From the NCBI RefSeq assembly GCF_017114865.1, contig NZ_JADEYH010000017.1, positions 1 to 64,000 on the forward strand: a DNA stretch of 64,000 bases. Direction: 5' to 3'. Below, piece after piece: positions 47,342 through 56,065 of the stretch. A program made the position numbers and the translations under genes. This DNA is from Streptomyces verrucosisporus (GTDB lineage Bacteria; Actinomycetota; Actinomycetes; Streptomycetales; Streptomycetaceae). The notes beneath the pieces are model-generated. The model worked only from the letters and a program-made list of their open reading frames with translations. It searched no databases and was not told the origin of the DNA. The first letter of the stretch is position 1. Each line of letters begins with the position of its first letter.

Positions 47342-48490
47342 TCACAGGCGGTCGGCCGCCAGCCTTCCGGCCGCCCGCTCCAGCAGCGGCCCGGCCTGCG
47401 CCATGCAGACGGCCGGGTCCGGTTCGAGGTCGGTCAGGGCGTACGCCGCCTCGATCCCTGCGGCCCGCATCTCCTCCTCGCCGATCGCCAGGCGCCCGCA
47501 CACCGCGACCACGGGCCGGCCCGCCCGCCGGGCGGCGGCGGCCACCCCGGCGGGGGCCTTGCCGCGCAGGGTCTGGGCGTCCAGCGAGCCCTCGCCGGTG
47601 ATCACCAGATCGGCGCGCTCCAGGGCCCCGGCGAAGCCCAGCACCTCCAGCAGCACCTCGATGCCGGGGCGGAAGGAGGCGTCGAGCGCGGCCAGGGCGG
47701 CGTAGCCGACACCGCCGGCCGCGCCCGCACCGGGCCGCTGTGCCAGGTGCGCGGCGCGCGGGCCGAGGACGCCCTCCAGCACGCGGGCGTAGTGGGCGAG
47801 CGCGGCGTCCAGAAGCTCCACGTCCGCCTCCCGCGCCCCTTTCTGGGGGGCGTAGACGGCCGCGGCTCCGTGGGGGCCGGTGAGCGGGTTGTCGACGTCG
47901 CTCGCCAGGACGATCTCCACGTCCTTCAGTCTCGGGTCCAGGCCCGACAGGTCGGCCGTCGCCAGGTGGCGCAGCGGTCCGCCGCCGGGCTGCAGCGGCC
48001 TGCCGCCGGCGTCGAGGAAGCGGGCGCCGAGCGCGGTGAGCATGCCCGCGCCGCCGTCGGTGGTGGCGGAGCCGCCCACGCCCAGGACGATCGTGCGCGC
48101 TCCGGCCTCCAGGGCCGCCAGCAGCGTCTCGCCGGTGCCGTAGGTGGTGGCCGACAGCGGGGCGAGGACGCCCTCGGGCATCTTCTGGAGGCCGGAGGCC
48201 TGGGCCATCTCCACCACGGCGGTGTCGCCGCGCAGCGCGTAGGAGGCGGTGACCGCCTTGCCCAGCGGCCCGGTGACCGCCGTCTGGCGCAGCGCGAACC
48301 CGGCGGCGACCGCCGCGTCGACGGTGCCGTCGCCGCCGTCCGCGACGGGCAGTGCCTCGACCTCGGTACCGGGGCGGACCCGGCGGATCCCGGCCGCGGT
48401 GTGCTCGGCCACCTGGGCGGCGGTGAGCGACCCCTTGAACTTGTCCGCGGCGATCAGCACGCGGCCTGTCTCGGTGTGTGTCGTTTCCAC
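47342..48490 (-). CDS. Glycerate kinase (GlxK family)
   Basis: This 382-residue kinase phosphorylates D-glycerate (GlxK/GarK family, usually giving 2-phosphoglycerate). Family strings are VLIAADKFKGSLTAAQVAEH, LPVADGGDGTVDA, VVEMAQASGL, VLGVGGSATTDGGAGMLTAL, ASDVDNPLTGPHGAAAVYAP and VITGEGSLDAQTLRGKAP. It may feed glycerate from glyoxylate metabolism into glycolysis, which would fit the glyoxylate made by the ethylmalonyl-CoA lyase, although the two loci are 4 kb or more apart. The GTG start at 48488-48490 is preceded by a purine-rich AGAGAGA. The gene is divergent from the BCCT transporter. Confidence 0.92.
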   Translation of the reverse strand: METTHTETGRVLIAADKFKGSLTAAQVAEHTAAGIRRVRPGTEVEALPVADGGDGTVDAAVAAGFALRQTAVTGPLGKAVTASYALRGDTAVVEMAQASGLQKMPEGVLAPLSATTYGTGETLLAALEAGARTIVLGVGGSATTDGGAGMLTALGARFLDAGGRPLQPGGGPLRHLATADLSGLDPRLKDVEIVLASDVDNPLTGPHGAAAVYAPQKGAREADVELLDAALAHYARVLEGVLGPRAAHLAQRPGAGAAGGVGYAALAALDASFRPGIEVLLEVLGFAGALERADLVITGEGSLDAQTLRGKAPAGVAAAARRAGRPVVAVCGRLAIGEEEMRAAGIEAAYALTDLEPDPAVCMAQAGPLLERAAGRLAADRL

Positions 48491-48640
48491 GCGGTCTCTC
48501 TTGTGTCTCGAACAGGCTGTCGCGCCGTCTAGACCCTACCGGCGGCGGGCACGCGGGACCACGATGCGCCTTTGGACGGCCCGCGGCCGCTCGGCGCGCC
48601 CGTCCGGCGAACCGGAAGAACCATTTAATAGTTGGGTGAT

Positions 48641-50356
48641 ATGAGCACCGATGTGAGCAATCCGCCCCAGGAACCCGCCCCGGAGACGGCCCGGAAGGAC
48701 CCGCCCCCGGACACCGGGGTGATCGCCATCGGGGTGGTGACCGTGTTGGCCGTGGTGGCCTGGGCTGCCATCGGCACGGACGGTTTCTCCTCCGTCTCCA
48801 CCACGGCGCTGAGCTGGGTACTGGGCAACTTCGGCTGGCTGTTCACCCTGGCGGCCGACCTCTTCCTGGTGCTGTGCCTGGTGATCGCGATCAGCCGCTT
48901 CGGCCGGATCAGGCTCGGCAAGGACTCCGACGAGCCGGAGTTCTCCAACCTTGCGTGGATCGCGATGATGTTCAGCGCCGGTATGGGCATCGGCCTGATG
49001 TTCTACGGCGTCGGCGAGCCTCTGACGTACTACGTCGACCCGCCGCCCTTCGGTGACGTGCAGAGCGGCACCGGCGCCGCCGAGCGCATCGCGCTGGAGT
49101 ACTCCTTCTTCCACTGGACGCTGCACCCCTGGGCGATCTACGGCGTGGCCGGCCTCGCGCTGGCCTACGTCACCTTCCGCAAGGGCCGCGGCAACCGCAT
49201 CAGTTCGGTCTTCGTCCCGCTGCTGGGCGAGCGCCGCGCGAACGGCTGGCCCGGCCGGGTCATCGACCTGCTGGCCGTCTTCGCCACGGTCTTCGGCACC
49301 GCCACCAGTCTGGGCCTGGGCGCCCTGCAGGTCGCCAAGGGCCTGAACCTGACGGTCGGCTGGGACGACAGCCGGGAGCTGCATCTGCTCGTCATCCTGG
49401 TGCTGTCGGCCGCGTTCGTCATCTCGGCGTTCTCCGGACTGCACCGGGGCATCAAGTGGCTCAGCAGCATGAACGTGGTGCTCGCGGCCGCGCTGATGCT
49501 CTTCGTCTTCCTGCTGGGCCCGACCGTGTTCATCCTGGACGCGATCCCGGCCGGAGTCGGCGCCTACCTCCAGGACCTCGTCGTGTTCTCCTCCCGGACC
49601 GGCGCGTTCGGCAGCAAGGAGTGGCTGGGCACCTGGACGATCTTCTACTGGGCGTGGTGGCTGTCGTGGGCGCCGTTCGTGGGCACCTTCATCGCCCGCA
49701 TCTCCCGCGGCCGCACCATCCGCGAGTTCCTCACCGGTGTCCTGCTGGTGCCCAGCGGCGCCACGGTCGTCTGGTTCTGCGTGATGGGCGGCAGCGCCAT
49801 GCGGCTGGACGCCACCGGCGAGGCCGACCTGGCCGGGAGGCTGGAGGACGGCGTGGAGGCCTCGCTGTTCGGCCTGCTGGAGGCCCTGCCGCTGGGCACG
49901 GTCACCTCGGTGATCGCGATGATCCTGGTGATGACCTACTTCGTCACCAGCGCCGACTCCGCCTCCCTGGTGATGGGTTCGCTCACCTCCCGCGGCGCGC
50001 TGCACCCGCGCGAGTGGCTGGTCGTCACCTGGGGTGTGCTGATGGCGTCGGTGGCCGCCGTGCTGCTGGTCGCCGGCGGCCTGGAGGGGCTGAAGACGGG
50101 GACGATCCTGGTGGCGCTGCCCTTCGTCATGGTGATGCTGGCGCTGTGCTGGTCTCTGGTGAAGGAGCTGCGCGAGGACCCGGGCGCGGGGCCGCCCCGC
50201 CACCATCCGCTGCACGGGGCGCGCGCGGCCATCCGGGCGATGGTCGGCGAGGCCGTCAGCGAGCAGCAGAGCTCCCGTCGCCACCCGCGGCTGCGGCGCG
50301 CGGCCGGGGGTGGCAAGACGTCCGCACGGGACGGGGAGGACTCCCAGGGTTCCTGA
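48641..50356 (+). CDS. BCCT-family (glycine betaine/choline/carnitine) transporter
   Basis: This 571-residue protein has about 12 transmembrane helices. The family motifs are MMFSAGMGIGLMFYGVGEPL, TLHPWAIYGVAGLALAY and the tryptophan-rich FYWAWWLSWAPFVGTFIARI followed by SRGRTIREF. The Gly-Met-Gly-Ile-Gly element is that of sodium-coupled betaine carriers such as BetP and OpuD. The C-terminal tail is basic and could take part in osmosensing. The ATG at 48641 lacks a clear SD; the A+T-rich TTTAAT (48624-48629) before it may be a -10. Confidence 0.93.
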   Translation: MSTDVSNPPQEPAPETARKDPPPDTGVIAIGVVTVLAVVAWAAIGTDGFSSVSTTALSWVLGNFGWLFTLAADLFLVLCLVIAISRFGRIRLGKDSDEPEFSNLAWIAMMFSAGMGIGLMFYGVGEPLTYYVDPPPFGDVQSGTGAAERIALEYSFFHWTLHPWAIYGVAGLALAYVTFRKGRGNRISSVFVPLLGERRANGWPGRVIDLLAVFATVFGTATSLGLGALQVAKGLNLTVGWDDSRELHLLVILVLSAAFVISAFSGLHRGIKWLSSMNVVLAAALMLFVFLLGPTVFILDAIPAGVGAYLQDLVVFSSRTGAFGSKEWLGTWTIFYWAWWLSWAPFVGTFIARISRGRTIREFLTGVLLVPSGATVVWFCVMGGSAMRLDATGEADLAGRLEDGVEASLFGLLEALPLGTVTSVIAMILVMTYFVTSADSASLVMGSLTSRGALHPREWLVVTWGVLMASVAAVLLVAGGLEGLKTGTILVALPFVMVMLALCWSLVKELREDPGAGPPRHHPLHGARAAIRAMVGEAVSEQQSSRRHPRLRRAAGGGKTSARDGEDSQGS

Positions 50357-50371
50357 CGCCTTTGGGCACCC

Positions 50372-50425
50372 CTCCCGGCGGGGCCCCGCCCCGCCGGGAG
50401 CGCCGGGCCCGGCGCTCCCGGCGGG
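50372..50425. terminator. Two mutually exclusive hairpins after the BCCT gene
   Basis: Hairpin 1 pairs 50372-50383 with 50389-50400 (12 bp, loop CCCCG). Hairpin 2 is a perfect 36-bp palindrome, 50390-50407 with 50408-50425. They share 50390-50400, so only one can form. It lies between convergent genes and, at the least, provides a terminator in both directions. Confidence 0.7.
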
Positions 50426-50506
50426 TACGGCCGGGGGCGCGACTTCTTCACGGGCGTGACCTGTCCGGTCGCGGCACCGGGCTCCGGGCCCGCCCCCGCG
50501 GCGGGC

Positions 50507-50710
50507 TCAGCCCTCCTGGATCCTGGGCGTCGTGTCGATCTCCCGCAGCCGGGCCTCCGCCTCCTCGCCCGTGCGCGTCTCCGTGCGGTGGCCGCGTGCG
50601 ACGTAGTCGCGCACGACCGCCTCGATAGCGTCGCGGGGATCGCCGATCCCGCTCAACACCATCACCTCGACGACCAGTTCGGTGTCGAGCGGGATCTCAG
50701 TCTTCGCCAT
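50507..50710 (-). CDS. VapB-like antitoxin-type small protein (orphan)
   Basis: This 67-residue protein resembles the VapB/DUF2191 group: a short beta-strand start (AKTEIPLDTELVVEVMVLSG) followed by a helix-turn-helix-like GDPRDAIEAVVRDYVARGHR and a charged tail. Such antitoxins bind DNA as ribbon-helix-helix dimers and neutralise PIN-domain RNases. No PIN toxin gene lies on either side, so it is either an orphan or serves another role. TAGAGT on the minus strand lies 6 nt before the ATG, suggesting a leaderless mRNA. Confidence 0.6.
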   Translation of the reverse strand: MAKTEIPLDTELVVEVMVLSGIGDPRDAIEAVVRDYVARGHRTETRTGEEAEARLREIDTTPRIQEG

Positions 50711-50808
50711 GGCGGCACTCTAGCCACCGCCCGGCCGGGTCGGGAGCCCGTCGCGGGAACCCACCGGAGCCGGGAGCCCGGAGCGCCGTGCGGAGTCCGG
50801 GCCGCGCG

Positions 50809-52233
50809 CTAGGCGCGCGCCCGCAGGCGGCGCCAGACCGCCTTGGCCGCGTTGTGGCCGGGCATGCCGTGGACGCCCGGGCCCGGCCAGGTGGCCGAGG
50901 AGCACAGGTAGACGGCCGGGTGGGCGGTGGCGTACGGGACGCGGGCCAGTTTGGGCCGCAGCAGCGTCTGCAGCCCGGTGAAGGCGCCGCAGGCGATGTC
51001 ACCGCCGACGTAGTTGGCGTTGCGGGCCGCCAGCTCCGGCGGGCCCGCGGTGGCGCGGGCCAGCACCCGGTCGCGGAAACCGGGCGCGAAGCGCTCGATC
51101 TGCCGCTCGATCGCCTCGGTGGCGTCCCCGCTCCAGCCGCGCGGCACATGGCCGTACGCCCAGAGGACGTGCTTGCCCTCCGGCGCCCGGCCCGGGTCGA
51201 CCACGGTGGGCTGGGCGGTGATCAGGAACGGCGGGTCGGGCTGGACGCCCTCGGCGGAGGCGGCGCGCAGCGCGGCGCCGATCTCGCCGCTGGAGGGGCC
51301 GATGTGGACGGTCCCGGCGCGGCGGGCGGCCTCGGACGTCCACGGGACCGGGCCGTCCAGCGCGTAGTCGATCTTGAAGACGCCGGCGCCGTAGCGGAAG
51401 TGCCGGTAGGCGTCGCCCAGCCCGGCGATCCGGGCCAGTGCGGTGGGCGAGGTGTCGAAGACGTAGGCGCGGGCGGGCGGCAGCTCGTCCAGCCGCCGCA
51501 CCTCCACCCCGGTGTGGACCTGCCCGCCCAGGTCGCGCAGGTAGGCGGCGAGTGCGTCGGACAGGGACTGCGAGCCGCCGCGCGGCATCGGCCAGCCGAC
51601 CTCGTGCGCGGCCAGCGCGAAGACCAGGGCGATGCCGCCGGTGGCGGGCGAGGTGGTCGGGCCGATGGCGTGGGCGGCCAGTCCGAACATCAGGGCGCGG
51701 GCGGTGTCGTCGCGGAAGCGGCGCGCCAGCCAGTCCACCGGCCGCAGCCCCAGCAGCCCGAAGCGGGCCAGGGTGACCGGGTCGCGGGGCAGCCCGTCCC
51801 ACGGCACCTTGAAGAAGTCCCCGACCAGGGTCGTCCAGCGGCCCAGGAACGGCGCCACCAGCCGGCGGTACGTCCCCGCGTCGCGCGGTCCGAACGAGGC
51901 GGCCGTCTCGGCCGGCGAGCGGGCCAGCACCCCGGCCGTGCCGTCGGGGAAGGGGTGGGCCAGGGGCAGTTCGGGGTGGAGCCATTCGAGCCCGTACCGC
52001 TCGGTGAGCGGCATCGCGGAGAAGGCGGGCGAGCCGACGCCCAGCGGGTGCACGGCCGAGCAGGGGTCGTGCCGGAAGCCGGGCAGCGTCAGCTCCTCGG
52101 TGCGCGCCCCTCCCCCGACCGACTCCATCGCCTCGAACAACTCGACGGAGAAGCCCCGCCGGGCCAGCTCCACCGCGGCGGTCAGCCCGTTCGGACCGGC
52201 TCCCACCACGACCACGTCCCGCATCGACGCCAC
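50809..52233 (-). CDS. FAD-dependent oxidoreductase of the phytoene-desaturase type
   Basis: This 474-residue flavoprotein has the N-terminal FAD motif VVVGAGPNGLTAAVELARRG and ELFEAMESVGGGARTEEL, the helix GGSQSLSDALAAYLRDLGGQ with HTGVEVRRLDEL, and the C-terminal CSSATWPGPGVHGMPGHNAA characteristic of the CrtI/amine-oxidase-like family. No carotenoid genes are nearby, so the substrate is unknown. The GTG at 52231-52233 is supported by GAGGGGAGA 8 nt upstream. It lies 36 bp after the IMPase-like gene and is probably cotranscribed with it. Confidence 0.88.
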   Translation of the reverse strand: MASMRDVVVVGAGPNGLTAAVELARRGFSVELFEAMESVGGGARTEELTLPGFRHDPCSAVHPLGVGSPAFSAMPLTERYGLEWLHPELPLAHPFPDGTAGVLARSPAETAASFGPRDAGTYRRLVAPFLGRWTTLVGDFFKVPWDGLPRDPVTLARFGLLGLRPVDWLARRFRDDTARALMFGLAAHAIGPTTSPATGGIALVFALAAHEVGWPMPRGGSQSLSDALAAYLRDLGGQVHTGVEVRRLDELPPARAYVFDTSPTALARIAGLGDAYRHFRYGAGVFKIDYALDGPVPWTSEAARRAGTVHIGPSSGEIGAALRAASAEGVQPDPPFLITAQPTVVDPGRAPEGKHVLWAYGHVPRGWSGDATEAIERQIERFAPGFRDRVLARATAGPPELAARNANYVGGDIACGAFTGLQTLLRPKLARVPYATAHPAVYLCSSATWPGPGVHGMPGHNAAKAVWRRLRARA

Positions 52234-52269
52234 GTCGGATTCTCCCCTCGGCGCTGAGGTCTGACCGGC

Positions 52270-53079
52270 TCAGGCCAGCAGGGAGAGGATACGACGCACC
52301 GTCAGTGCGTCCCGTGCGGCGGTGAAGGGCAGCGCGTTGCCGCCCGCCAGGCGGAACGGTTCCCCGGTGCGCGTGGCGTGGCCGCCGCCCGCCTCGGCCA
52401 CCAGCAGCAGCCCGGCGGCGTGGTCCCAGGCGTTCTCCCAGGTGAAGGCCACCGCGTCGAGCGCGCCGCGCGCCACGTTCAGGTACTCCAGACCCGCCGA
52501 GCCGCACGGCCGGGGCCTGATCCCGTCGGCGTACAGGCCCTCCAGGGAGCGCTTCTGCGCGTCGGTGGTGAAGTCCGGGTGGGAGTGGGCGACCTCCAAA
52601 GGCGCGCCCGGCACGGGGCCGCCGGAGCGGATCTCCTCGCCGTTGAGGTGCGCGCCCTCGCCGCGCACTGCGACGGCCAGCTCCTCGCGGGCCGGCGCGT
52701 ACGTCCAGGAGGCCAGCAGCGTGTCGCCGCGGGCGAGGGCCACCAGGGTGCAGAAGCCGGGGTCGCCGTGGACGAACTGGTGCGTGCCGTCCACCGGGTC
52801 CACGATCCACACCGGCGCCTGGCCGCCCAGCGCCCCGTAGACCGCCGGGTTGTCGTGCACCGCCTCCTCGCCGACGACCACCGAGCCGGGCAGCAGGGCG
52901 GTCAGGGCCCCGGTCAGGTACTCCTCGGCGCGCCGGTCGGCGATGGTCACCAGGTCGTGCGGGCCGCTCTTCTCGGTCACCTCGTGCTCGGCAAGCTGCC
53001 GCCAGCGCGGCATGACCTCGGCCGCGGCGGCCTTGCGCACGGCCTCCTCGACACCCGCCAGCAGTTCGTCGTCGATCAT
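52270..53079 (-). CDS. Inositol monophosphatase-family phosphatase
   Basis: This 269-residue protein belongs to the IMPase/CysQ/FBPase superfamily. The magnesium motifs are VVGEEAVHD, WIVDPVDGTHQFVHGDPGFC (DPxDGT) and ENAWDHAAGLLLVAEAGG (WDxAAG). The substrate could be inositol-1-phosphate, histidinol-phosphate or another sugar phosphate. It is followed after 36 bp by the FAD oxidoreductase, which suggests a two-gene operon. Confidence 0.92.
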   Translation of the reverse strand: MIDDELLAGVEEAVRKAAAAEVMPRWRQLAEHEVTEKSGPHDLVTIADRRAEEYLTGALTALLPGSVVVGEEAVHDNPAVYGALGGQAPVWIVDPVDGTHQFVHGDPGFCTLVALARGDTLLASWTYAPAREELAVAVRGEGAHLNGEEIRSGGPVPGAPLEVAHSHPDFTTDAQKRSLEGLYADGIRPRPCGSAGLEYLNVARGALDAVAFTWENAWDHAAGLLLVAEAGGGHATRTGEPFRLAGGNALPFTAARDALTVRRILSLLA

Positions 53080-53197
53080 CCGTCCATGGAAGCACGCCGC
53101 CGGGGGTTCCCGCCGGACGGCGGGTGGCCGCGGGGTGAACGGCCCCCTTCGCGGCCCACCCGCCCGGCCGCCCGGCCGCCCGGCCCGCTCCGCGCCG

Positions 53198-55003
53198 TCA
53201 GCGGCCGACCGCGTAGCCCTGCATGCCGCGCGGGTTGGCCGCCGCCGACAGCACGCCCGTCTCCGGGTCGCGGGCGACCGCGCACAGCCGCCCCTCCGTC
53301 CAGGGGCCGCCGACGGTCACCAGATGCCCTCGCCGCCGCAGCTCGCGTACGGCCGCCTCGCCGATACGGGACTCGACCGTGACGGCGCCCGGACGCATGG
53401 CGCGCGGCCAGAACGAGCCGGGGAAGCCCTCGTGGTGCCAGTTCGGGGCGTCGACGGCGCCCTGGAGGTCGTATCCGCCGCGCACCGGCTCGCGCAGGGC
53501 GACGGCGAGGAGGAAGTGGGTCTGCCACTGGTCCTGCTGGTCCCCGCCGGGTGTGCCGAAGGCCAGGACCGGTTCCCCGTCGCGCAGTGCGAGCGAGGGG
53601 GTGAGGGTGGTGCGCGGGCGGCGGCCGGGGGTGAGGGTGTTCGGCAGTCCGGGCTCCAGCCAGGCCATCTGGAGCCGGGTGCCGAGCGGGAAGCCGAGGG
53701 CGGGCACGGCGGGATTGGACTGGAGCCAGCCGCCGCTGGGCGTGGCGCTGACCATGTTGCCCCAGCGGTCCACGACGTCCAGGTGGCAGGTGTCGCCGGA
53801 GGTCGCGCCGTCGCGGGCCACGGTGGGCTCGCCGGTGCCGGCCGCGCTGTCCTGCGCCCGTGCGGCGGCCGCGGCCGCGTGGGCGCCGAGCCGGGGGGTG
53901 CGTCCTCCGGGGCCGCCGGGGCGCAGCTCGTGGGAGGCGCTCTCGCCGACGAGGGCCCGGCGCCGCGCGGTGTAGGCGCCCGAGAGCAGGTCGTCCAGCG
54001 GTACGGTGCCGGCCCCCCGCGCGTCGCCGTACCAGGCCTCTCGGTCGGCGAAGGCGAGCTTGCTCGCCTCGATCACGGTGTGGAGGTACTCCCCCGTGCC
54101 GTACTCCGGCCCGTTTCCGGGCAGGTCCGCCAGGAGGGCGAGCTGCTGGAGCATCACCGGGCCCTGTGACCAGGGTCCGGCCTTGCAGACCGTCCAGCCG
54201 TTCCAGTCGTGGGTGACGGGCTCCTCGTAGGCGGCCGACCAGGAGGCGATGTCGTCGCCGGTGAGGGTGCCGGCGTGGCGCTCGCCGGAGGTGTCCACGG
54301 CGGGACGGGCGGCGAAGTCGGCGAGCGCCTCGGCCACGAAGCCCTCGCGCCACACCCGCCGGGCGGCCTCTATGCGCCTCTCGCGTCCCGTCCCGGCCGC
54401 CTGCGCCTCGGCCAGCAGCCGCCGCCAGGTGGCGGCGAGGGCGGGGTTGCGCAGCAGGGCGCCGGGCACCGGGGAGCGCCCGCCGGGCAGATACAGCTCG
54501 GCGGAGGTCGTCCACTCCGTCTCGAACAGCTCGCGCACCCGCTCCACCGTCGCCCCGACCCCCGGTACGGCCGGGTGGCCGTGCTCGGCGTAGCCGACGG
54601 CGTACTTCAGCACGTCGGTGAGCTCGCGGGTGCCGTGGTCGCGCAGCAGCGTCATCCAGGCGTCGAACGCGCCGGGGACGGCGGCGGCCAGCGGGCCGGT
54701 GCCGGGCACCAGTTCCAGTCCGAGCGAGGTGTAGTGCTCCACCGTCGCGCCGCGCGGCGCGGGCCCCTGCCCGCACAGCACCCGCACCGGGCCGCCGGCG
54801 GGCGCCAGGATGATCGGCACCTCCCCGGCGGGGCCGTTGAGGTGCGGCTCGACGACCTGGAGGACGAAGCCCGCCGCGACGGCCGCGTCGAAGGCGTTGC
54901 CGCCGTCCTCCAGGATGGCCATGGCGGAGGCGGAGGCCAGCCAGTGGGTGCTGGAGACCATTCCGAAGGTGCCCTGCAGGGTCGGGCGGGTGGTGAACGT
55001 CAT
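53198..55003 (-). CDS. Gamma-glutamyltransferase-family Ntn hydrolase
   Basis: This 601-residue proenzyme resembles the YwrD-type gamma-glutamyltransferases. The conserved opening GMVSSTHWLASASAMAILED and GNAFDAAVAAGFVLQVVEPH is present, and the predicted nucleophile is Thr405 in SGDTCHLDVVDRWGNMVSAT, where self-cleavage would give the two subunits. LAFGTPGGDQQDQWQTHFLL is the usual substrate-site region. There is no signal peptide, so it is probably cytoplasmic. The ATG at 55001-55003 has GGGAG upstream. It is divergent from the sirtuin gene and lies 118 bp upstream of the IMPase gene. Confidence 0.9.
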   Translation of the reverse strand: MTFTTRPTLQGTFGMVSSTHWLASASAMAILEDGGNAFDAAVAAGFVLQVVEPHLNGPAGEVPIILAPAGGPVRVLCGQGPAPRGATVEHYTSLGLELVPGTGPLAAAVPGAFDAWMTLLRDHGTRELTDVLKYAVGYAEHGHPAVPGVGATVERVRELFETEWTTSAELYLPGGRSPVPGALLRNPALAATWRRLLAEAQAAGTGRERRIEAARRVWREGFVAEALADFAARPAVDTSGERHAGTLTGDDIASWSAAYEEPVTHDWNGWTVCKAGPWSQGPVMLQQLALLADLPGNGPEYGTGEYLHTVIEASKLAFADREAWYGDARGAGTVPLDDLLSGAYTARRRALVGESASHELRPGGPGGRTPRLGAHAAAAAARAQDSAAGTGEPTVARDGATSGDTCHLDVVDRWGNMVSATPSGGWLQSNPAVPALGFPLGTRLQMAWLEPGLPNTLTPGRRPRTTLTPSLALRDGEPVLAFGTPGGDQQDQWQTHFLLAVALREPVRGGYDLQGAVDAPNWHHEGFPGSFWPRAMRPGAVTVESRIGEAAVRELRRRGHLVTVGGPWTEGRLCAVARDPETGVLSAAANPRGMQGYAVGR

Positions 55004-55147
55004 CGGCGCGGCTCCCGGGGGTGGTCGGCAGGGGGCGGCACGGCCGGCGGGTGCGGGCGTGTCCGGGCGCAGTGTGCCACCACCGCACGGCGGGACCCCG
55101 GAAAACGCGGTCGAGGTCCGGGCTTCCGGCTGCGTAGGCTCGGGAGC

Positions 55148-55951
55148 ATGAGCACGCAGGGCAGGCAGGGCGCGCAGGCCCCCGGTGGAAGCGGGGAGGG
55201 CCGGGGCGGGGAGGCCGGGGCGGGCCGGAGGCCGCTGGTGGCCCTCCTGAGCGGCGCGGGCGTCTCCACCGACTCCGGGATCCCCGACTACCGCGGCCCG
55301 GACGGGGTGTGGCGCAAGGATCCCGAGGCGGAGAAGCTCGTCACCTACGAGCACTACATGAACGATCCGGAGATCCGCCGCCGCTCCTGGCGGATGCGGC
55401 TGGAGAGCCCGGCGCTGCGGGCCCGGCCCAACGCCGCGCACGAGGCCGTGGTGCGCCTGGAGCGCTCCGGGGTGCCGGTGCGGGTGATCACCCAGAACGT
55501 GGACGGGCTGCACCAGATGGCCGGGATGCCCGAGCGCAAGGTGCTGGAGCTGCACGGGACCGCGCGGGCCGCGGTGTGCACCGGGTGCGGCGCGCGTTCG
55601 GAGATGGAGCGGGCGCTGGAGCGGGTGCGGGCCGGGGTCGCGGACCCCGAGTGCCTGCGGTGCGGCGGCGTCCTGAAGTCGGCCACCGTGATGTTCGGCG
55701 AGGCGCTGGACCCGCAGGTGCTGGGCGAGGCCCTGGCGATCGCCAGGGCGTGCGAGGTGTTCGTCGCGGTCGGCACCAGCCTGCAGGTGCAGCCCGCCGC
55801 CTCGCTGGCCGGGATCGCCGCCGAGCACGGTGCGCGGCTGGTGATCATCAACGCCGAGCGCACGCCGTACGACCCGCTGGCCGAGCGGGTGGTGCGCGAG
55901 CCGATCGGGCGGGCGCTGCCGGCCCTGCTGGAGGAGCTGGCGGCGGGCTGA
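55148..55951 (+). CDS. NAD-dependent protein deacylase (sirtuin, CobB-like)
   Basis: This 267-residue Sir2 protein removes acyl groups from lysines using NAD. Motifs are LLSGAGVSTDSGIPDYRG (residues 33-50), ITQNVDGLHQMAG, the catalytic His136 in LELHG, four zinc cysteines (Cys144, Cys147, Cys169, Cys172), VMFGEAL and VGTSLQVQPAASL. It could control acyl-CoA synthetases. The first 25 residues are a Gly/Ala-rich, likely disordered leader. TAGGCT lies 7 nt before the ATG (leaderless), which supports this start. Confidence 0.95.
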   Translation: MSTQGRQGAQAPGGSGEGRGGEAGAGRRPLVALLSGAGVSTDSGIPDYRGPDGVWRKDPEAEKLVTYEHYMNDPEIRRRSWRMRLESPALRARPNAAHEAVVRLERSGVPVRVITQNVDGLHQMAGMPERKVLELHGTARAAVCTGCGARSEMERALERVRAGVADPECLRCGGVLKSATVMFGEALDPQVLGEALAIARACEVFVAVGTSLQVQPAASLAGIAAEHGARLVIINAERTPYDPLAERVVREPIGRALPALLEELAAG

Positions 55952-56065
55952 GGCGCCCCGCCGCACGGGAGTGGGGCGGGGCGCGGTGATGCGGGCCGGG
56001 CTCCTCGCCCCATTCCCTTGTCATGTTTCGAACAGAGACGGCATCCGGCGATACGCTTCCGCCCC

